A stretch of DNA of 64,000 bases from Planctomycetaceae bacterium (GCA_002702655.1 PABB01000067.1:310001-374000); one strand, 5' to 3'; shown: positions 31,445 through 44,567, counted from the stretch's first letter. A program made the numbers and translations. Notes: generated by a model from the sequence alone, not told the origin.

Positions 31445-32740
31445 TCAATCACGCACTTCCTGGCGAGCGACTCTCTGGGTTGGCTCGCGCGACGCTCGGT
31501 TCGTTCGTTGCGACAGGGGCGGTCCCGTCGCCATGCGGTAACCGCCCGTCGAGCGCCAATTCGCCAGCGACGGCGGTAGACAGAACGCCGCGAGCGCTGC
31601 CAGCGCAACCGTTTCGAACGCGGCCAGCACGGGCGGCCAGTGCAATCGGTACGCAAGAGCGGCGATGCCCCAGCCAACCGCCAAGGTGACCAGCGGGGCG
31701 ATTAGCACGCGATCGAAGTTCGGGTCGATCAGTCGGCCGGTGCGCAGTCGCGACCACAGCCACAAGGGCGGCCGGCAGCGCTGCAGGTAGGTGACGGTGC
31801 GCAAGACCGCCAGCGCCGCCGTCGTCACCAGACCCAGGTTAAGACTTGCGATATGCCAGTCCGTCCTGTTCCATTCCGATCGGTTGCTCTGCTGCTGCAG
31901 AGTGTTGGAGAAAGCAATTGATGCGCCGGCAGCCCAGGCCAGCAATAACGCTGCCGTCATCAGCTTGCGCATGCGCTCGGAACCGTGCTGCGGAGCGTCC
32001 TCCCACGGTTGCGTCAGCGGCCACTCGGCGACAAACACGCCGGCGCGGCGTTGGCGATCGAGGATCGCTTGCTGCGATTCGATGATCGGCCGCCACGGCG
32101 TTGCATCCTGCGCGGATGCAATCTGCGGCAGGATGCGACGCCAGGCAAGCTGGCCGCACGGGACGGCAACGAGCAGGCACACGGCCGTCCGCCACGGGAC
32201 GACAGAAGTCGCGTCGCACACGGCCGCCCAGGGGACGGCGGCCATCGCCGCGCCGCCAGCGGCCGCCCATTCACATTCACCGTGGCGAGCAGAAACCACC
32301 AGCAACGTCGTCGCATAGGCCGCGAGATACGCTGCCGCGAGCAGCAGCGAGTGCGGCGGAAAGACGGCCAACGCCGCGGCCAATGCCACTGGCATCGCAT
32401 CGGCGGTCGTCAACCGAACCGGCCCGAATGGCAATGCACGGTCAATTGTCCAGGGCGACGTGCGCAGCCACGCCAAGTAGTCGCTTGTGGTCGCCGGGTT
32501 CAGTCGCCAAGCCCGCAAAAACCCCCACGCTACGAAACCCCCGGCCAACGGCATCACGTAGGCCCACGGCAGGTCGCGTTGACCGTTGCGATCCACGATG
32601 GCCTCGCCAAAGGCGAACAGCAGCACCAGGTCAACGACCAGGAGCAATCCGCTCAGCGTCAGCACCAGCCCCAGCACCCGCGCATCGCCGCGCAATAACC
32701 CAAACAGCCGCGCCCGCGGCCAATCCTGCTCGCTGCTCAC
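31445..32740 (-). CDS. Membrane subunit paired with an ABC ATPase
   Basis: 431 aa, at least eight hydrophobic segments, e.g. GLVLTLSGLLLVVDLVLLF near residues 25-43 and LLAAAYLAAYATTLLVV near 135. It starts with GTG at 32740, whose GTGA overlaps the TGA stop of the ATPase gene, so the two are translationally coupled. The sequence does not resemble a standard ABC permease closely but fits the ABC-2-like or membrane-accessory type common in planctomycetes. Substrate unknown. The last 40 residues are Arg/Thr-rich and soluble. Confidence 0.75.
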   Translation of the reverse strand: MSSEQDWPRARLFGLLRGDARVLGLVLTLSGLLLVVDLVLLFAFGEAIVDRNGQRDLPWAYVMPLAGGFVAWGFLRAWRLNPATTSDYLAWLRTSPWTIDRALPFGPVRLTTADAMPVALAAALAVFPPHSLLLAAAYLAAYATTLLVVSARHGECEWAAAGGAAMAAVPWAAVCDATSVVPWRTAVCLLVAVPCGQLAWRRILPQIASAQDATPWRPIIESQQAILDRQRRAGVFVAEWPLTQPWEDAPQHGSERMRKLMTAALLLAWAAGASIAFSNTLQQQSNRSEWNRTDWHIASLNLGLVTTAALAVLRTVTYLQRCRPPLWLWSRLRTGRLIDPNFDRVLIAPLVTLAVGWGIAALAYRLHWPPVLAAFETVALAALAAFCLPPSLANWRSTGGYRMATGPPLSQRTNRASREPTQRVARQEVRD

Positions 32741-33513
32741 CCCTGCCCCTCCGCAAAATAACTGTCAATATTCGCCAGCGCCTGCGGGTCGAGCAGGTGC
32801 TGCAGCGCCTCTTCCAGCGTGGCGCCGCCGCCGGCGCGGCGGATGTTTTCCACCGTGTCGTACGCGGCCAGCCGGCCGTCGCGGATGATTGCCACGCGGC
32901 TGGCCAACTCCTCGACCAACTCCGGCACGGGCGTGGTCATCACCACCGTCACGCGTTGATCGTCGGCCAATCGCCGCAGCACGCGCTTCAGCGCCAGGAT
33001 GCCGGCCGGGTCGAGACCGCCGGAGAACGGCTCGTCCAACAGCAGGTACGGGGCCTCGGTGATCAGGGCCCCGGCGAGCGCGATCTTTTTCTGCTGACCG
33101 GCGCTGTAGTCGCTCATCAGCCAGTCGCCCTCGCGCTCGAGATGAAACAACCGCAGCAGTCGCCCGCTGTGATCCATCGCGCGGCTGGCCGGGATGTCGT
33201 ACAGCCGCGCAATCGCCAGCAGAAAGTCGCGGCCTGTCCAACCGCTGGGCAACCACGGCTTGTCGGGCAAGTACGCCACCTGCCGGCGGATCGCCAGCTC
33301 GCCCTCGGCACTGCTGCGGCGGCGCACGCCGGCGATCTCCACGTACCCTTCTTGCGGTGCGAGCACCCCCGCCAGCGCGGCCAGCAGCGTGCTCTTGCCC
33401 ATGCCGTTGGGGCCCAGCACGGTGACCAACTCGCCGGTCGCGACTTCCAACGACACGTCGACCAGCACGGGTCGCACGCTGTAGTGCTGAGTCAGGTTCT
33501 CGACACGGATCAT
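32737..33513 (-). CDS. ABC transporter ATP-binding subunit
   Basis: 258 aa with Walker A GPNGMGKST (about 34-42), the signature YSAGQQKK near residue 140, Walker B YLLLDEP near 160 and the D-loop GGLDPAG. The signature YSAGQ differs from the typical LSGGQ but keeps the Ser-x-Gly-Gln core. Hydrolyses ATP to drive its partner membrane subunit encoded immediately downstream with overlapping stop/start. The C-terminus is Ala/Gln-rich. Efflux or lipid/antibiotic transport is possible; unresolved. Confidence 0.92.
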   Translation of the reverse strand: MIRVENLTQHYSVRPVLVDVSLEVATGELVTVLGPNGMGKSTLLAALAGVLAPQEGYVEIAGVRRRSSAEGELAIRRQVAYLPDKPWLPSGWTGRDFLLAIARLYDIPASRAMDHSGRLLRLFHLEREGDWLMSDYSAGQQKKIALAGALITEAPYLLLDEPFSGGLDPAGILALKRVLRRLADDQRVTVVMTTPVPELVEELASRVAIIRDGRLAAYDTVENIRRAGGGATLEEALQHLLDPQALANIDSYFAEGQG

Positions 33514-33560
33514 GGGCGGTTCTCGGGGCCGCAGTCATAGAAGTGCAAAGCCCGATTCTG

Positions 33561-33680
<120 letters not shown>

Positions 33681-33952
33681 TCGGACGTTGCAGTTGTCCT
33701 GTGCCGCAGTATGAGCTGTTCGCCCCGGCGGCGGCAGTCTGGCCGCAAATCGACCGCGCTGGTCGCCCAGTGACAAGCCGCGAGAGCGGAAAACCCATCG
33801 TACCCGGCATGTGGGGGGTGAATTCAGGCCACTGCGCGATCGGCACGGTCTTTGCCTCTCTTGCCAGGCCAGGGAGCGAGCCGCAGCCCGCACCGTGCGC
33901 GCCGCTCGCCTTTGTGACCGACAGATTGACACTCGAACCGCACGTGAATGCC

Positions 33953-34279
33953 ATGAAAAAACAGATGCTCTCCGCCGTTGCTCTGCTGGCCCTGGTCGGC
34001 TGTAGCGAAACCACCCAGGACAAAGCCAAGGACGCCGCCGACGCGGTGGGCGACGCCGCCACCTCGGCCGCCGCCGACACGGTCGAGAACGTCCGCGCCG
34101 CGGGCGAAAAGATCGGCGACGCCGTCGACAACGCTGGCGACGAAATCGAAGAAGAGGCCGACGAAGCCCAAGCCGAATTGAGCGAAGAGGCTCGCGAGGC
34201 CGAAGCGGAGGTGAACGAACAGCTCGACGAAATCGAGCGCGCTAACGACCAGCCGGCGGACACGACCCCGGCGGAGTAA
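33953..34279 (+). CDS. Small acidic lipoprotein
   Basis: 108 aa. Signal peptide MKKQMLSAVALLALVGC with a lipobox LVGC, so Cys17 should be lipidated and anchored at the membrane. The mature part is Asp/Glu/Ala-rich and helical, with heptad-like repeats (for example VENVRAAGEKIGDAVDNAGD and EEEADEAQAELSEEAREAEA). It resembles small YtxH- or CsbD-like stress proteins and apolipoprotein-like repeats, with no firm family. ATG 33953 is the signal-peptide start. A strong terminator follows. Confidence 0.8.
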   Translation: MKKQMLSAVALLALVGCSETTQDKAKDAADAVGDAATSAAADTVENVRAAGEKIGDAVDNAGDEIEEEADEAQAELSEEAREAEAEVNEQLDEIERANDQPADTTPAE

Positions 34280-34330
34280 CGACGACTGAAGGTTTGCGCC
34301 AATTGCCCCTGACGCAGTGCTTTCAATTGC

Positions 34331-34371
34331 GCCACGTTCGGCAGCGTTGCCGAGCGTGGCGTTTTTGTTTT
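34331..34371 (+). terminator. Rho-independent terminator after the lipoprotein gene
   Basis: 13-base stem GCCACGTTCGGCA (34331-34343) and TGCCGAGCGTGGC (34348-34360) with one G.T pair, 4-base loop, then GTTTTTGTTTT. It is 52 bases downstream of the stop codon. Confidence 0.8.
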
Positions 34372-34518
34372 GCACGCCGCCGAACCCCGCCGTGCTTCTG
34401 GCAGCAGTCGATCGCCAACTGCTAGACTCCGATTGGCGTCGCGGCTGCAAGCGGCGGGCTGTCGGGAGTTGCGCGAGGTTTCGGCAGGCCGCGACCTTGA
34501 GAAAATTCAATCAGCAGA

Positions 34519-35418
34519 ATGCACGACCACGATCACGAGCACGACAGGAACTTCAACAAAGCGTTCGCGCTGGGGATCGCGCTGAATCTGGCCTACGTCG
34601 CCGCCGAGGCCGCCAGCGGGCTGATCGCCGGCTCGATGGCCCTGCTGGCCGACGCGGGGCACAACCTGAGCGACGTGCTGGGGCTGGCCCTGGCCTGGGG
34701 CGGTCACGCCCTGGCGCAAGCCGCGCCCACCCAGCGCCGCACCTACGGCTGGCGCGGCTCGTCAATTCTGGCGGCGCTATTCAACGCCCTGTTGCTGCTG
34801 GCCGCCATCGGCGCCATCGTCTGGGAAGCGATTCAGCGGTTCTGGGCCCCCGCCGAAGTCGCCGGCAGCGTGGTCGTCGTCGTGGCGGGCATCGGCGTGG
34901 TGATCAACACCGTCACCGCCCTGCTCTTCTTGAGCGGGCGCCGTCACGACGTGAACATCCGCGGCGCGTTTCTCCACATGGCCGCCGACGCCGCGGTGTC
35001 GGTCGGCGTGGTCGTGGCGGGCGTGCTGATCCAAACCACCGGCCGCACCTGGATCGACCCGGTGACCAGCCTGATCGTCGCGGTGGTGGTGTTTGTCAGC
35101 ACGTGGGATCTGCTGAAGGACTCGATCAACCTGGCGGTCCAAGCGGTGCCCCGCGAGATCGATCCCGCCGCCGTGCGCGCGTACCTGGCCGAGCTGCCCG
35201 GCGTGACGGCGGTGCACGACCTGCACATCTGGGCGATGAGCACCACCGAAACGGCGCTGACCGTGCACCTGGTCAAACCGGCGGTGGACAACGACGACGC
35301 GCTGCTGGAAACGATCCGCGAGGAGCTTGCCCACCGGTTCAGCATCGAGCACACCACCGTGCAAATCGAACGCAACGCAGCCGCCGAGTGTTCGCAAGCG
35401 CCGGACGAGGCGGTATGA
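34519..35418 (+). CDS. Cation diffusion facilitator (CzcD-like zinc/cobalt/cadmium exporter)
   Basis: 299 aa. His-rich cytoplasmic start (MHDHDHEHD), six membrane helices, transport-site HNLSDVLG (H and D of TM2 near residues 48-52) and HMAADAAVS (TM5, H and D near 153-157), and a C-terminal cytoplasmic domain with LHIWAMS. It exports Zn2+, Co2+ or Cd2+ in exchange for protons. The HDHEHD start suggests zinc. Matches family size (about 300). Start ATG 34519 is well placed. Confidence 0.92.
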   Translation: MHDHDHEHDRNFNKAFALGIALNLAYVAAEAASGLIAGSMALLADAGHNLSDVLGLALAWGGHALAQAAPTQRRTYGWRGSSILAALFNALLLLAAIGAIVWEAIQRFWAPAEVAGSVVVVVAGIGVVINTVTALLFLSGRRHDVNIRGAFLHMAADAAVSVGVVVAGVLIQTTGRTWIDPVTSLIVAVVVFVSTWDLLKDSINLAVQAVPREIDPAAVRAYLAELPGVTAVHDLHIWAMSTTETALTVHLVKPAVDNDDALLETIREELAHRFSIEHTTVQIERNAAAECSQAPDEAV

Positions 35419-35614
35419 GACGAGCAGTCGCGGCCGTGTCGGTGCGTTTGGCTCTCGCGTCCCGGCCTGGTGGGCGAGTAGGTCCAAGTCAACGGCAACA
35501 GTCCGCCCGCCCCAGCGCCCCGACCCCCGGGCGTGTTCCCCCCGCGTTGGCCCGCACGTGCGATTGGGCTATCATCGGCGGCTTGCCCAAACCCTTGGCC
35601 GCCCGCTGTTCGCC

Positions 35615-39118
<3,504 letters not shown>

Positions 39119-39123
39119 ACCCC

Positions 39124-39394
39124 GTGGTCGATTCTCTCCGAGAATCGACCAATCGACGCCGCTCCTGCGGACAGGCGCCGACGGGCGCCGCTCTCGGAGA
39201 AAGCGGGCCACGGAAGCGCGCCCCTTCAGGGCTCGCGAGAACGGTGACGACCGGGACTTTCGTAGCGCAGCCCTTCAGGCTGTCGGCAGCGCCGCGCCTG
39301 TCGCGAGACGCGAAGAATTTGCCCCCCGCGCCGGGCCTGCGTGGCTGACTCGCTCCGAGAGTCAGCCGGTCCATTCTCGGAGAGAATGGACCAC
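39124..39394. repeat. Intergenic stretch bounded by two palindromes
   Basis: Left GATTCTCTCCGAGAATC (within 39124-39151) and right CCATTCTCGGAGAGAATGG (within 39368-39394). Each is a palindrome, and the two share the ATTCTC core in opposite order (CTCTCCGAG and CTCGGAGAG). Between them are further repeats, including CTTCAGGGCT and CTTCAGGCTG near 39219-39285. The region separates the restriction-modification gene from the DUF1501 gene and has no gene. Confidence 0.6.
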
Positions 39395-39395
39395 G

Positions 39396-40655
39396 TTACG
39401 CCAGCAACCCCTCGATGATCTTCCCCCCGTTGGCGATCTTCATCGGCCGGCCGTTGGGGGCGGTGTAGGTCGTGGTCAGCGGGATGCCCAGGCCGGATAG
39501 GATGGTGGCCATCAGGTCCTGGCTGCTGTACGGCTCGGTTTCGACCTGCGTGCCGTCGTCGTTGGTGGCGCCGATGACCCCGCCGCCGGCCAGGCCGCCG
39601 CCGCCGGCGACCACGCTCCAACTGCGGGCCCAGTGGTCGCGGCCGGCGTTCTCGTTGATCCGCGGCGTGCGGCCGAACTCGCCCATCCACAGCACGATCG
39701 TGTCGTTCCACAGGCCGCGGTCGACCAGGTCGGTGACCAGTGCGCTCATCGCCTGGTCCAGCTCGGGGAGCTTGGTTTGGAGCGTCGTGAAACAGTTCTG
39801 GTGCAGGTCCCAGCCGCCCATGTTCACTTCGACAAACGGCACGCCCGCTTCCACCAATCGGCGGGCCATCAGGCAGCCGCGGGCGAAGCCGCCGTTGCCG
39901 TACCGCTCGCGCATGGCCTCGGGTTCCTGGTCCACGCGAAAGGCGTCCATCTGCTGGCTGGTCATCAGCTGCAGCGTGCTGTCGAGCACCTTGGCATGCT
40001 CGGCGGCCGCGGCGCCGCGGTCTTCGCGGATGAATCGCTTTTCGAGCACCGACAGCAGCTTCATGCGGTCCATCATCCGCGCTTCGTCGCGCGAGCGCTC
40101 GAGGTTTCGCACGCGGCCGTTGGGATCGACCTGAAACGGCGCGTACGCCATGCCCAAGAAGCCCGGCCCCTCGCTGGCGCCGCCGATCGACACGAACGGC
40201 GGGATCTCCAACCCCGAGGTCCGCGTTTCCTTGGCCACGACGCTGCCGTAGCTCGGATGAGTCACGTCGCGGGCGGGCACGAAGCCGGTGTGCAGGTAGT
40301 ACGTGCCGCGAGTGTGGTCGGCCTCTTTGGTGCTCATCGAGCGGACGACCGTCAGCTTGTCCATGCATTGCGCGACGTTGGGCATGAGCTGATTGATCTG
40401 CGCTTCGCCGGCGGTGCTGATCGGCTGGAACTGCCCGCCGGTCGTGGCGCCGGGTTTCATATCCCAGATGTCAATCGTCGGGGGGCCGCCCCCCATCCAC
40501 AGCAGGATGCAGGCCTTGTGATCGCGCTTGAGCTGCGCCGCATGGGCGCGCAGCGACCCGCCCAACGTGAGCGCCGAACCGGCCAGCGCCGCCGAACCGG
40601 CAAGGTGCTCCAGAAAGTGGCGACGCGACATCCCGGCAGGCAGGCGTGTGAACAT
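39396..40655 (-). CDS. DUF1501 family protein (Tat-exported)
   Basis: 419 aa. Twin-arginine-like start MSRRHFLEHLAGSAALAGSA at residues 9-28, so it should be exported folded. The central core has WMGGGPPTIDIWDMKPGA, EADHTRGTYYLHTGF, and FGRTPRINENAGRDHW, the metal-site-like signature of the family. DUF1501 genes are typical partners of DUF1549/DUF1553 genes in planctomycetes, and the pair here is in the same direction with a gap of 122 bases (40656-40777). Role unknown; a sulfatase or phosphatase-like hydrolase acting on extracellular polymers is suggested by the fold. Start ATG 40655. Confidence 0.93.
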   Translation of the reverse strand: MFTRLPAGMSRRHFLEHLAGSAALAGSALTLGGSLRAHAAQLKRDHKACILLWMGGGPPTIDIWDMKPGATTGGQFQPISTAGEAQINQLMPNVAQCMDKLTVVRSMSTKEADHTRGTYYLHTGFVPARDVTHPSYGSVVAKETRTSGLEIPPFVSIGGASEGPGFLGMAYAPFQVDPNGRVRNLERSRDEARMMDRMKLLSVLEKRFIREDRGAAAAEHAKVLDSTLQLMTSQQMDAFRVDQEPEAMRERYGNGGFARGCLMARRLVEAGVPFVEVNMGGWDLHQNCFTTLQTKLPELDQAMSALVTDLVDRGLWNDTIVLWMGEFGRTPRINENAGRDHWARSWSVVAGGGGLAGGGVIGATNDDGTQVETEPYSSQDLMATILSGLGIPLTTTYTAPNGRPMKIANGGKIIEGLLA

Positions 40656-40660
40656 GGCTG

Positions 40661-40777
40661 GTGGAGAGGTCAGAGGTGAGAGGTCGGAGGTCAGGGGGAC
40701 GGCTTAGGACTGAGGGGCGAGCAATGAGGACGGCGCACTTCCCCGACCTCCGACTTCTGGCCTCTCCCCTCTCTCCG
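40661..40777. repeat. Purine/pyrimidine GAGGTC repeat in the DUF1501/DUF1549 gap
   Basis: 40661-40699 is purine-rich (GAGGTCAGAGGTGAGAGGTC then GGAGGTCAGG) and 40741-40777 carries the inverse (CCCGACCTCCGACTTCTGGC then CTCTCCCCTCTCTCC). The same motif recurs at about 9788-9812, 57304-57340, 58215-58250 and 62606-62640, each time in an intergenic place. Confidence 0.6.
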
Positions 40778-42649
40778 CTAATGCACCAAAATAAACTCGT
40801 TGCTGTTGAGCACCGCCCACCAGATGTCGGCGAGCGTTTCGGGGACGTTGCCGTCGCGCGCCGCCAGCAGCGCGTTGCACGCCTGGCGTTCCTCGCCGGT
40901 CGGCGTGCGGGCCAGGGCCGCGCGGTACAGGTAGTGGATCTTCTCGCGGCTGCTCAGGTCGGGGTCAGCCGCCACCCGCGCCAGAAAACTGCCGCCGCCG
41001 GTCCGCGTGGCCCGCGCGACCAGCTCGCCGTTCATCATGGTCAGCGCCTGCGGGATCGAACCGTTGAAGGTGGTCGCCTCGGCCTGTTCGTCGTTGCCGA
41101 ACGCCGTGTTGAACTGGGCGAGCCAGCGCTGCTTCATTGCCTCGCGGGCGTCCTCGTCCACCGTGGCGTCCGCCGCGGTGGCCGCCAGCAACGAGTCGTA
41201 CAACTGCTCGGCCGTCATCTGCCGCAGGTAGAACCGCGCGAACAGCGGCGCCTGCCCCTGCTGCGGGTCGTCGTTCTGGCTGCCGGCGGTCATCTTGCTC
41301 GACAGGCCGTAGGGTCGGCTGAGCACGATGGCCCGCATCATCGCTTTGAGGTCGTAGCCGCTCGCCGCGAAGCTGGCGGCCAACGTGTCGAGCAGCTCCG
41401 GGTGCGACGGCACGTTGTGCGGGCCCATGTCTTCGATCGGCTTGGTGAACCCGTAGCCGAAGAAGTGCGCCCACAGGCGATTGACCGCCGCCCGAGGAAA
41501 CTCGTCCGCGGCCAGGATCAGCTTAGTCAGCTCCGCGCGACGATTCACGTCGGCCAGCCGGCCGCTGTTGCCGAGCTCGGCGCCGCGGTCGGCAAACACG
41601 TCGACCAAGGCCGTGCCGTCGATGAACACCGGAAACGCGACCTGCACGAGCCCGTTCTTCTGTTCGTAAAACAGCGGCGCGGCGCGGAGCGACTCGGCGT
41701 CGCGGTCGACTAGCTTTCCGTCGCGCAGCTCCAGCACGATGTTGTCGCGGCGATCGAACCCGGCCCCCGCGCCCTCGCCGTAGAAGTCGTCGTCCACCAG
41801 CGTGGCGTAGCGCTGTTGCGGATCATCTTCGTCGCGACGCACTCGGGCGCGCGTCTGACGGAAAAAGGCGTTCAGCTCCCAGAACTGGTTCTGGCGGTAG
41901 TCGTTGAACGGGTGGTCGTGGCACTGGGTGCATTGCACGCCCATGCCCAGAAAGATCTCCGCCGTCTTGGCGGTCGCCTGCACGCCGTCCTCGTCCAGCT
42001 TCTCGATGAGGAAGTTGACCGCCCCGTTGAAGTTGGGCATGTCGGGCCGCGCATCGCCAGTGGCGGTCAGCAGCTCGCGGGCGAGCTGGTCGTACGGCTT
42101 GTTTTCCAGCATCGCGACTTGTAGGTAGTCGACCATTCCCTGTCGGTTGGTCAGCGCGCCCCGCATTGTGCCGCCAGTACGACCGATCAGCAGGTTGGTC
42201 CAGATGCCCGCCCAACTGCGGGCATACTCCTCGGCGTAGTCGCCGCCCAGCAGCCGGTCGACCAGCCGCGTGCGCCGCTGCGGCGAGCGATCGTCCAGAA
42301 AGGCGTCCAGCTCGGCGACCGTCGGTACGCGGCCGATGAGGTCCAGATAGACGCGGCGGCACCATTCGCCGTCGGTCGCCGCAGACGCGGGCCGGACGTC
42401 ATTTTCCTGCCAAGCACGGGCGATCAGTCGGTCGATCTCGGCTGTGGCTGCTTCGGGGGAGGTCGAATTCGACGGGGACGTCTCGCCGGGCGAGGTCCCT
42501 GCACTGCTGGCGGGACGCGGCACGCCGAGCCATCCGACCGTCACGCAGGCGACGAGGAGTGCGAGTGAGAGAGCTGGAAACCGTCGCTCTCTCCGCTGCG
42601 GCGGTCGAGACGTTGGGCGGCGGCAACTCGTCACGCTGAAAACGCGCAT
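40778..42649 (-). CDS. DUF1549/DUF1553 family protein with a CxxCH motif
   Basis: 623 aa. Signal peptide from MRVFSVTSC to about 51, DUF1549 domain with WCRRVYLDLIGRVPT (residues 96-110), CTQCHDHP (C240, C243, H244), a heme-c or metal-type motif, then DUF1553 with RLWAHFFGYGF and QMTAEQLYDSLLA. It occurs next to a DUF1501 gene, as usual. Such proteins are numerous and largely uncharacterised in planctomycetes; a role in secreted carbohydrate or sulfate-ester breakdown has been suggested. Two starts are possible: GTG at 42661 or ATG at 42649; I chose the ATG. Confidence 0.93.
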   Translation of the reverse strand: MRVFSVTSCRRPTSRPPQRRERRFPALSLALLVACVTVGWLGVPRPASSAGTSPGETSPSNSTSPEAATAEIDRLIARAWQENDVRPASAATDGEWCRRVYLDLIGRVPTVAELDAFLDDRSPQRRTRLVDRLLGGDYAEEYARSWAGIWTNLLIGRTGGTMRGALTNRQGMVDYLQVAMLENKPYDQLARELLTATGDARPDMPNFNGAVNFLIEKLDEDGVQATAKTAEIFLGMGVQCTQCHDHPFNDYRQNQFWELNAFFRQTRARVRRDEDDPQQRYATLVDDDFYGEGAGAGFDRRDNIVLELRDGKLVDRDAESLRAAPLFYEQKNGLVQVAFPVFIDGTALVDVFADRGAELGNSGRLADVNRRAELTKLILAADEFPRAAVNRLWAHFFGYGFTKPIEDMGPHNVPSHPELLDTLAASFAASGYDLKAMMRAIVLSRPYGLSSKMTAGSQNDDPQQGQAPLFARFYLRQMTAEQLYDSLLAATAADATVDEDAREAMKQRWLAQFNTAFGNDEQAEATTFNGSIPQALTMMNGELVARATRTGGGSFLARVAADPDLSSREKIHYLYRAALARTPTGEERQACNALLAARDGNVPETLADIWWAVLNSNEFILVH

Positions 42650-43596
42650 CGGCAAATGCACTGTTGGTTGGAGATGAAGAGAGATTCCCAGCGGCAGACG
42701 CAGCGGAACTGCCTCAGCGGCGGCTCAGCTTGCATTCTACGGTGAACCGCGCTGGGAGGCCCGGGTTGCGTCGGGCGGTCGGCAATTCACGCAGGTTTTT
42801 AGCGTCCGCACCGCGGCGACGAGGTCCGACTGGTGGTTTGAGCGGATCTGTGTGTGCCAAAATTGAACACATGTTCGATTTCGATACACCAAAAACAGAA
42901 CGGGCGAGCCCGGGATGCCTCTTCAGTGGCCCCCGGACTCGCCCGCTGTCTGGATCCGCTCAGTGACTGACTCCGACCCGACGGGAGGGGAAGAGTCGGC
43001 GTAAGTCCCTGAATATCAACCGATTGCGGATCCTCTGAAGGCGCCTCTTCGCCTTAACCGGCCCCAGCAAATGCCTCTTCTCTGGTCCGGCCCGATCATT
43101 CGTGTTCCAAGCGAATGTGGCCGTCTTGCCTGGGCGGCATCTGATCTACGTGCAAGCACCGTGCCAAATGCGGGTGGTCTGTGATTATGTGTTGCCAAGA
43201 ATCGCCACCCCCTCCAAGGAGTGGGCTTCGCGACGCTCAGCCGCGGTAGTGTCTGCGGTTCGCGGCAGACACCAGTATTCTGGAATTTTCCAGAAAATAC
43301 GCGCGACAAATCGACTGTTGAAGTGTATAGACGTGCGACGCAAATACTGTACAGGACTGACTTTATGAACACAGCGAAAATGGCGCAAGCTGTTTGCTGG
43401 CAATACTTTAGGCTTGACCAGTTTGCTACCGATAGTAAGATCAGTCTTGACGAGGGCCGCGGACTTGTTCCGCGCACGGAGTATGTTTTGGATAGCCGGC
43501 AGGAAGCCGCGAGCGCAAAGATTGTGCTCGGAGTGAAAGGACCCTAGCCGCGTTCCTTGCCAGGAGGGCGGCTTTATTAGTGCGCAGTAGGTCGGC
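42650..43596. other. Gene-free stretch with a nested inverted repeat and the left edge of a low-GC unit
   Basis: 947 bases. Contents: a nested inverted repeat at 42840-42961 (listed separately), an inverted copy of the IS1-type 3' end at 43164-43195, and unassigned lower-GC sequence from about 43200 to 43596. A frame of 108 codons at 43221-43547 was considered and rejected. Transcription signals for 43597 may be here but none was clear. Confidence 0.5.
42840..42961. repeat. Nested inverted repeat
   Basis: Outer 9-base perfect arms GAGCGGATC (42840-42848) and GATCCGCTC (42953-42961). Inner hairpin of CGGGCGAGCCCGGG (42901-42914) and CCCGGACTCGCCCG (42932-42945), with a 17-base loop and one mismatched pair. 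Neither arm overlaps a gene. It might be a transcribed structure or a small mobile element; no evidence for either. Confidence 0.5.
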
Positions 43597-44337
43597 GTGA
43601 GCGAACGTTCAAATAGGCTTGTTGAGACCGAAAAGAGCAAGCCGCTCGGCTATTTCTTGGGTGCGCATTTTCATCCAGCGATTTCTTTGGAGAAGAAGCT
43701 TGGGTACGAATTTGCCGCTTCGGTGTCTGAGTACATAGAAACAGATTCATGCAGCTTCGAGAGCACGGCGTGGCAGCTTAGGTCCGAGAAAGATTCGTTG
43801 ACGCTGGAGGTTGGCAAGAGTCACATATCGCTATTGGGTGAGAATCCTGCCGGAAAGCCGCAGGAGTGGTATGAGCACAGGTATCACGACTTGCTAACGC
43901 GATTTACCGATAAATTCCACCCTCACATCGCGTTGGGATCGAATGCGATGGTGCGGCAGCTCTACCACATTGATGGGGACTCCCGGGATTTTCTAGCGCA
44001 GCACGTAATGAGCATTGACCCCGATCGATTTGGCCCGCTGCAGCGGCCAATTCAGCTGTTGGGGATGAGGATAGCGTTTCCTCCATATGAACTTGAATTG
44101 GGCGAAGGCGAGGACACGAAGACAGAGCGGACCGACTGGGCTCTTGAATTGCGAGTTGAGTCGTGGCTTCCTGATCCTTCATGGCTTTTCGTAGAAGCTG
44201 ACGCTTCTTGGCACGAGCCAATGAAATGGGAGTCCGAAACCGTAACGACGCTCGTTGATCGCCTCCGTGAGTTGACCGCGTATTTATCGCGAATCAGGGC
44301 ATTCCTGGAACATCCGCCAACTAATGGTGAGCTATGA
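43597..44337 (+). CDS. Protein of unknown function in a toxin cluster
   Basis: 246 aa, no family recognised with certainty; the pattern of alternating beta strands with acidic residues and tryptophans, including QLLGMRIAFPPYELELGEGE and DWALELRVESWLPD, resembles the TIGR04255-type proteins found beside toxin genes. No signal peptide or membrane segment. GTG at 43597 is the first start; TTG 43618 is an alternative. The stop overlaps the next start (ATGA), and the MazF gene follows, so the three form one transcription unit. Lower-GC composition suggests transfer. Possible roles: an antitoxin, an extra toxin-control protein, or a defence effector. Confidence 0.7.
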   Translation: MSERSNRLVETEKSKPLGYFLGAHFHPAISLEKKLGYEFAASVSEYIETDSCSFESTAWQLRSEKDSLTLEVGKSHISLLGENPAGKPQEWYEHRYHDLLTRFTDKFHPHIALGSNAMVRQLYHIDGDSRDFLAQHVMSIDPDRFGPLQRPIQLLGMRIAFPPYELELGEGEDTKTERTDWALELRVESWLPDPSWLFVEADASWHEPMKWESETVTTLVDRLRELTAYLSRIRAFLEHPPTNGEL

Positions 44338-44561
44338 CTGTGGCAGCAATTAACGAAGTCAATCGGATCATCGTAGGGCGCGTGGTGTCTCATGGCCTCA
44401 CGTTCACGCCCAATGAACCGCTGCGCACCGTGCATGTTGAGTCACATAGCATTGTGTGGCCGCGAGTAACGAATTGCCCTCAGACCCTTTCGGACGAACT
44501 TCAAGCATGGGATGCCGCCAGCGATGAAGTTTGGGGCGCTCTCGACAGCTTCGGGGAGTGA
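44334..44561 (+). CDS. Small protein, candidate antitoxin of the MazF toxin
   Basis: 75 aa, overlapping the preceding gene by 4 bases (ATGA) and ending 6 bases before the MazF start. Position and size match a MazE-like antitoxin. The sequence lacks a clear AbrB or ribbon-helix-helix domain, but the C-terminal half (SDELQAWDAASDEVWGALDS) is acidic and amphipathic, as toxin-neutralising tails are. So the antitoxin role is inferred from position only. It could instead be an accessory partner of the 246-aa protein. Confidence 0.6.
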   Translation: MTVAAINEVNRIIVGRVVSHGLTFTPNEPLRTVHVESHSIVWPRVTNCPQTLSDELQAWDAASDEVWGALDSFGE

Positions 44562-44567
44562 TAAAGG

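Noticed and set aside
42664-42966. A 100-codon frame overlapping the nested inverted repeat
   Set aside because: The protein is Arg/Pro-rich and the sequence is explained by repeat structure.
43221-43547. A 108-codon plus-strand frame in the low-GC stretch, with minus-strand frames across it
   Set aside because: No start signal, no family, and the frame crosses what appears to be an IS-end boundary. I left the stretch as gene-free.
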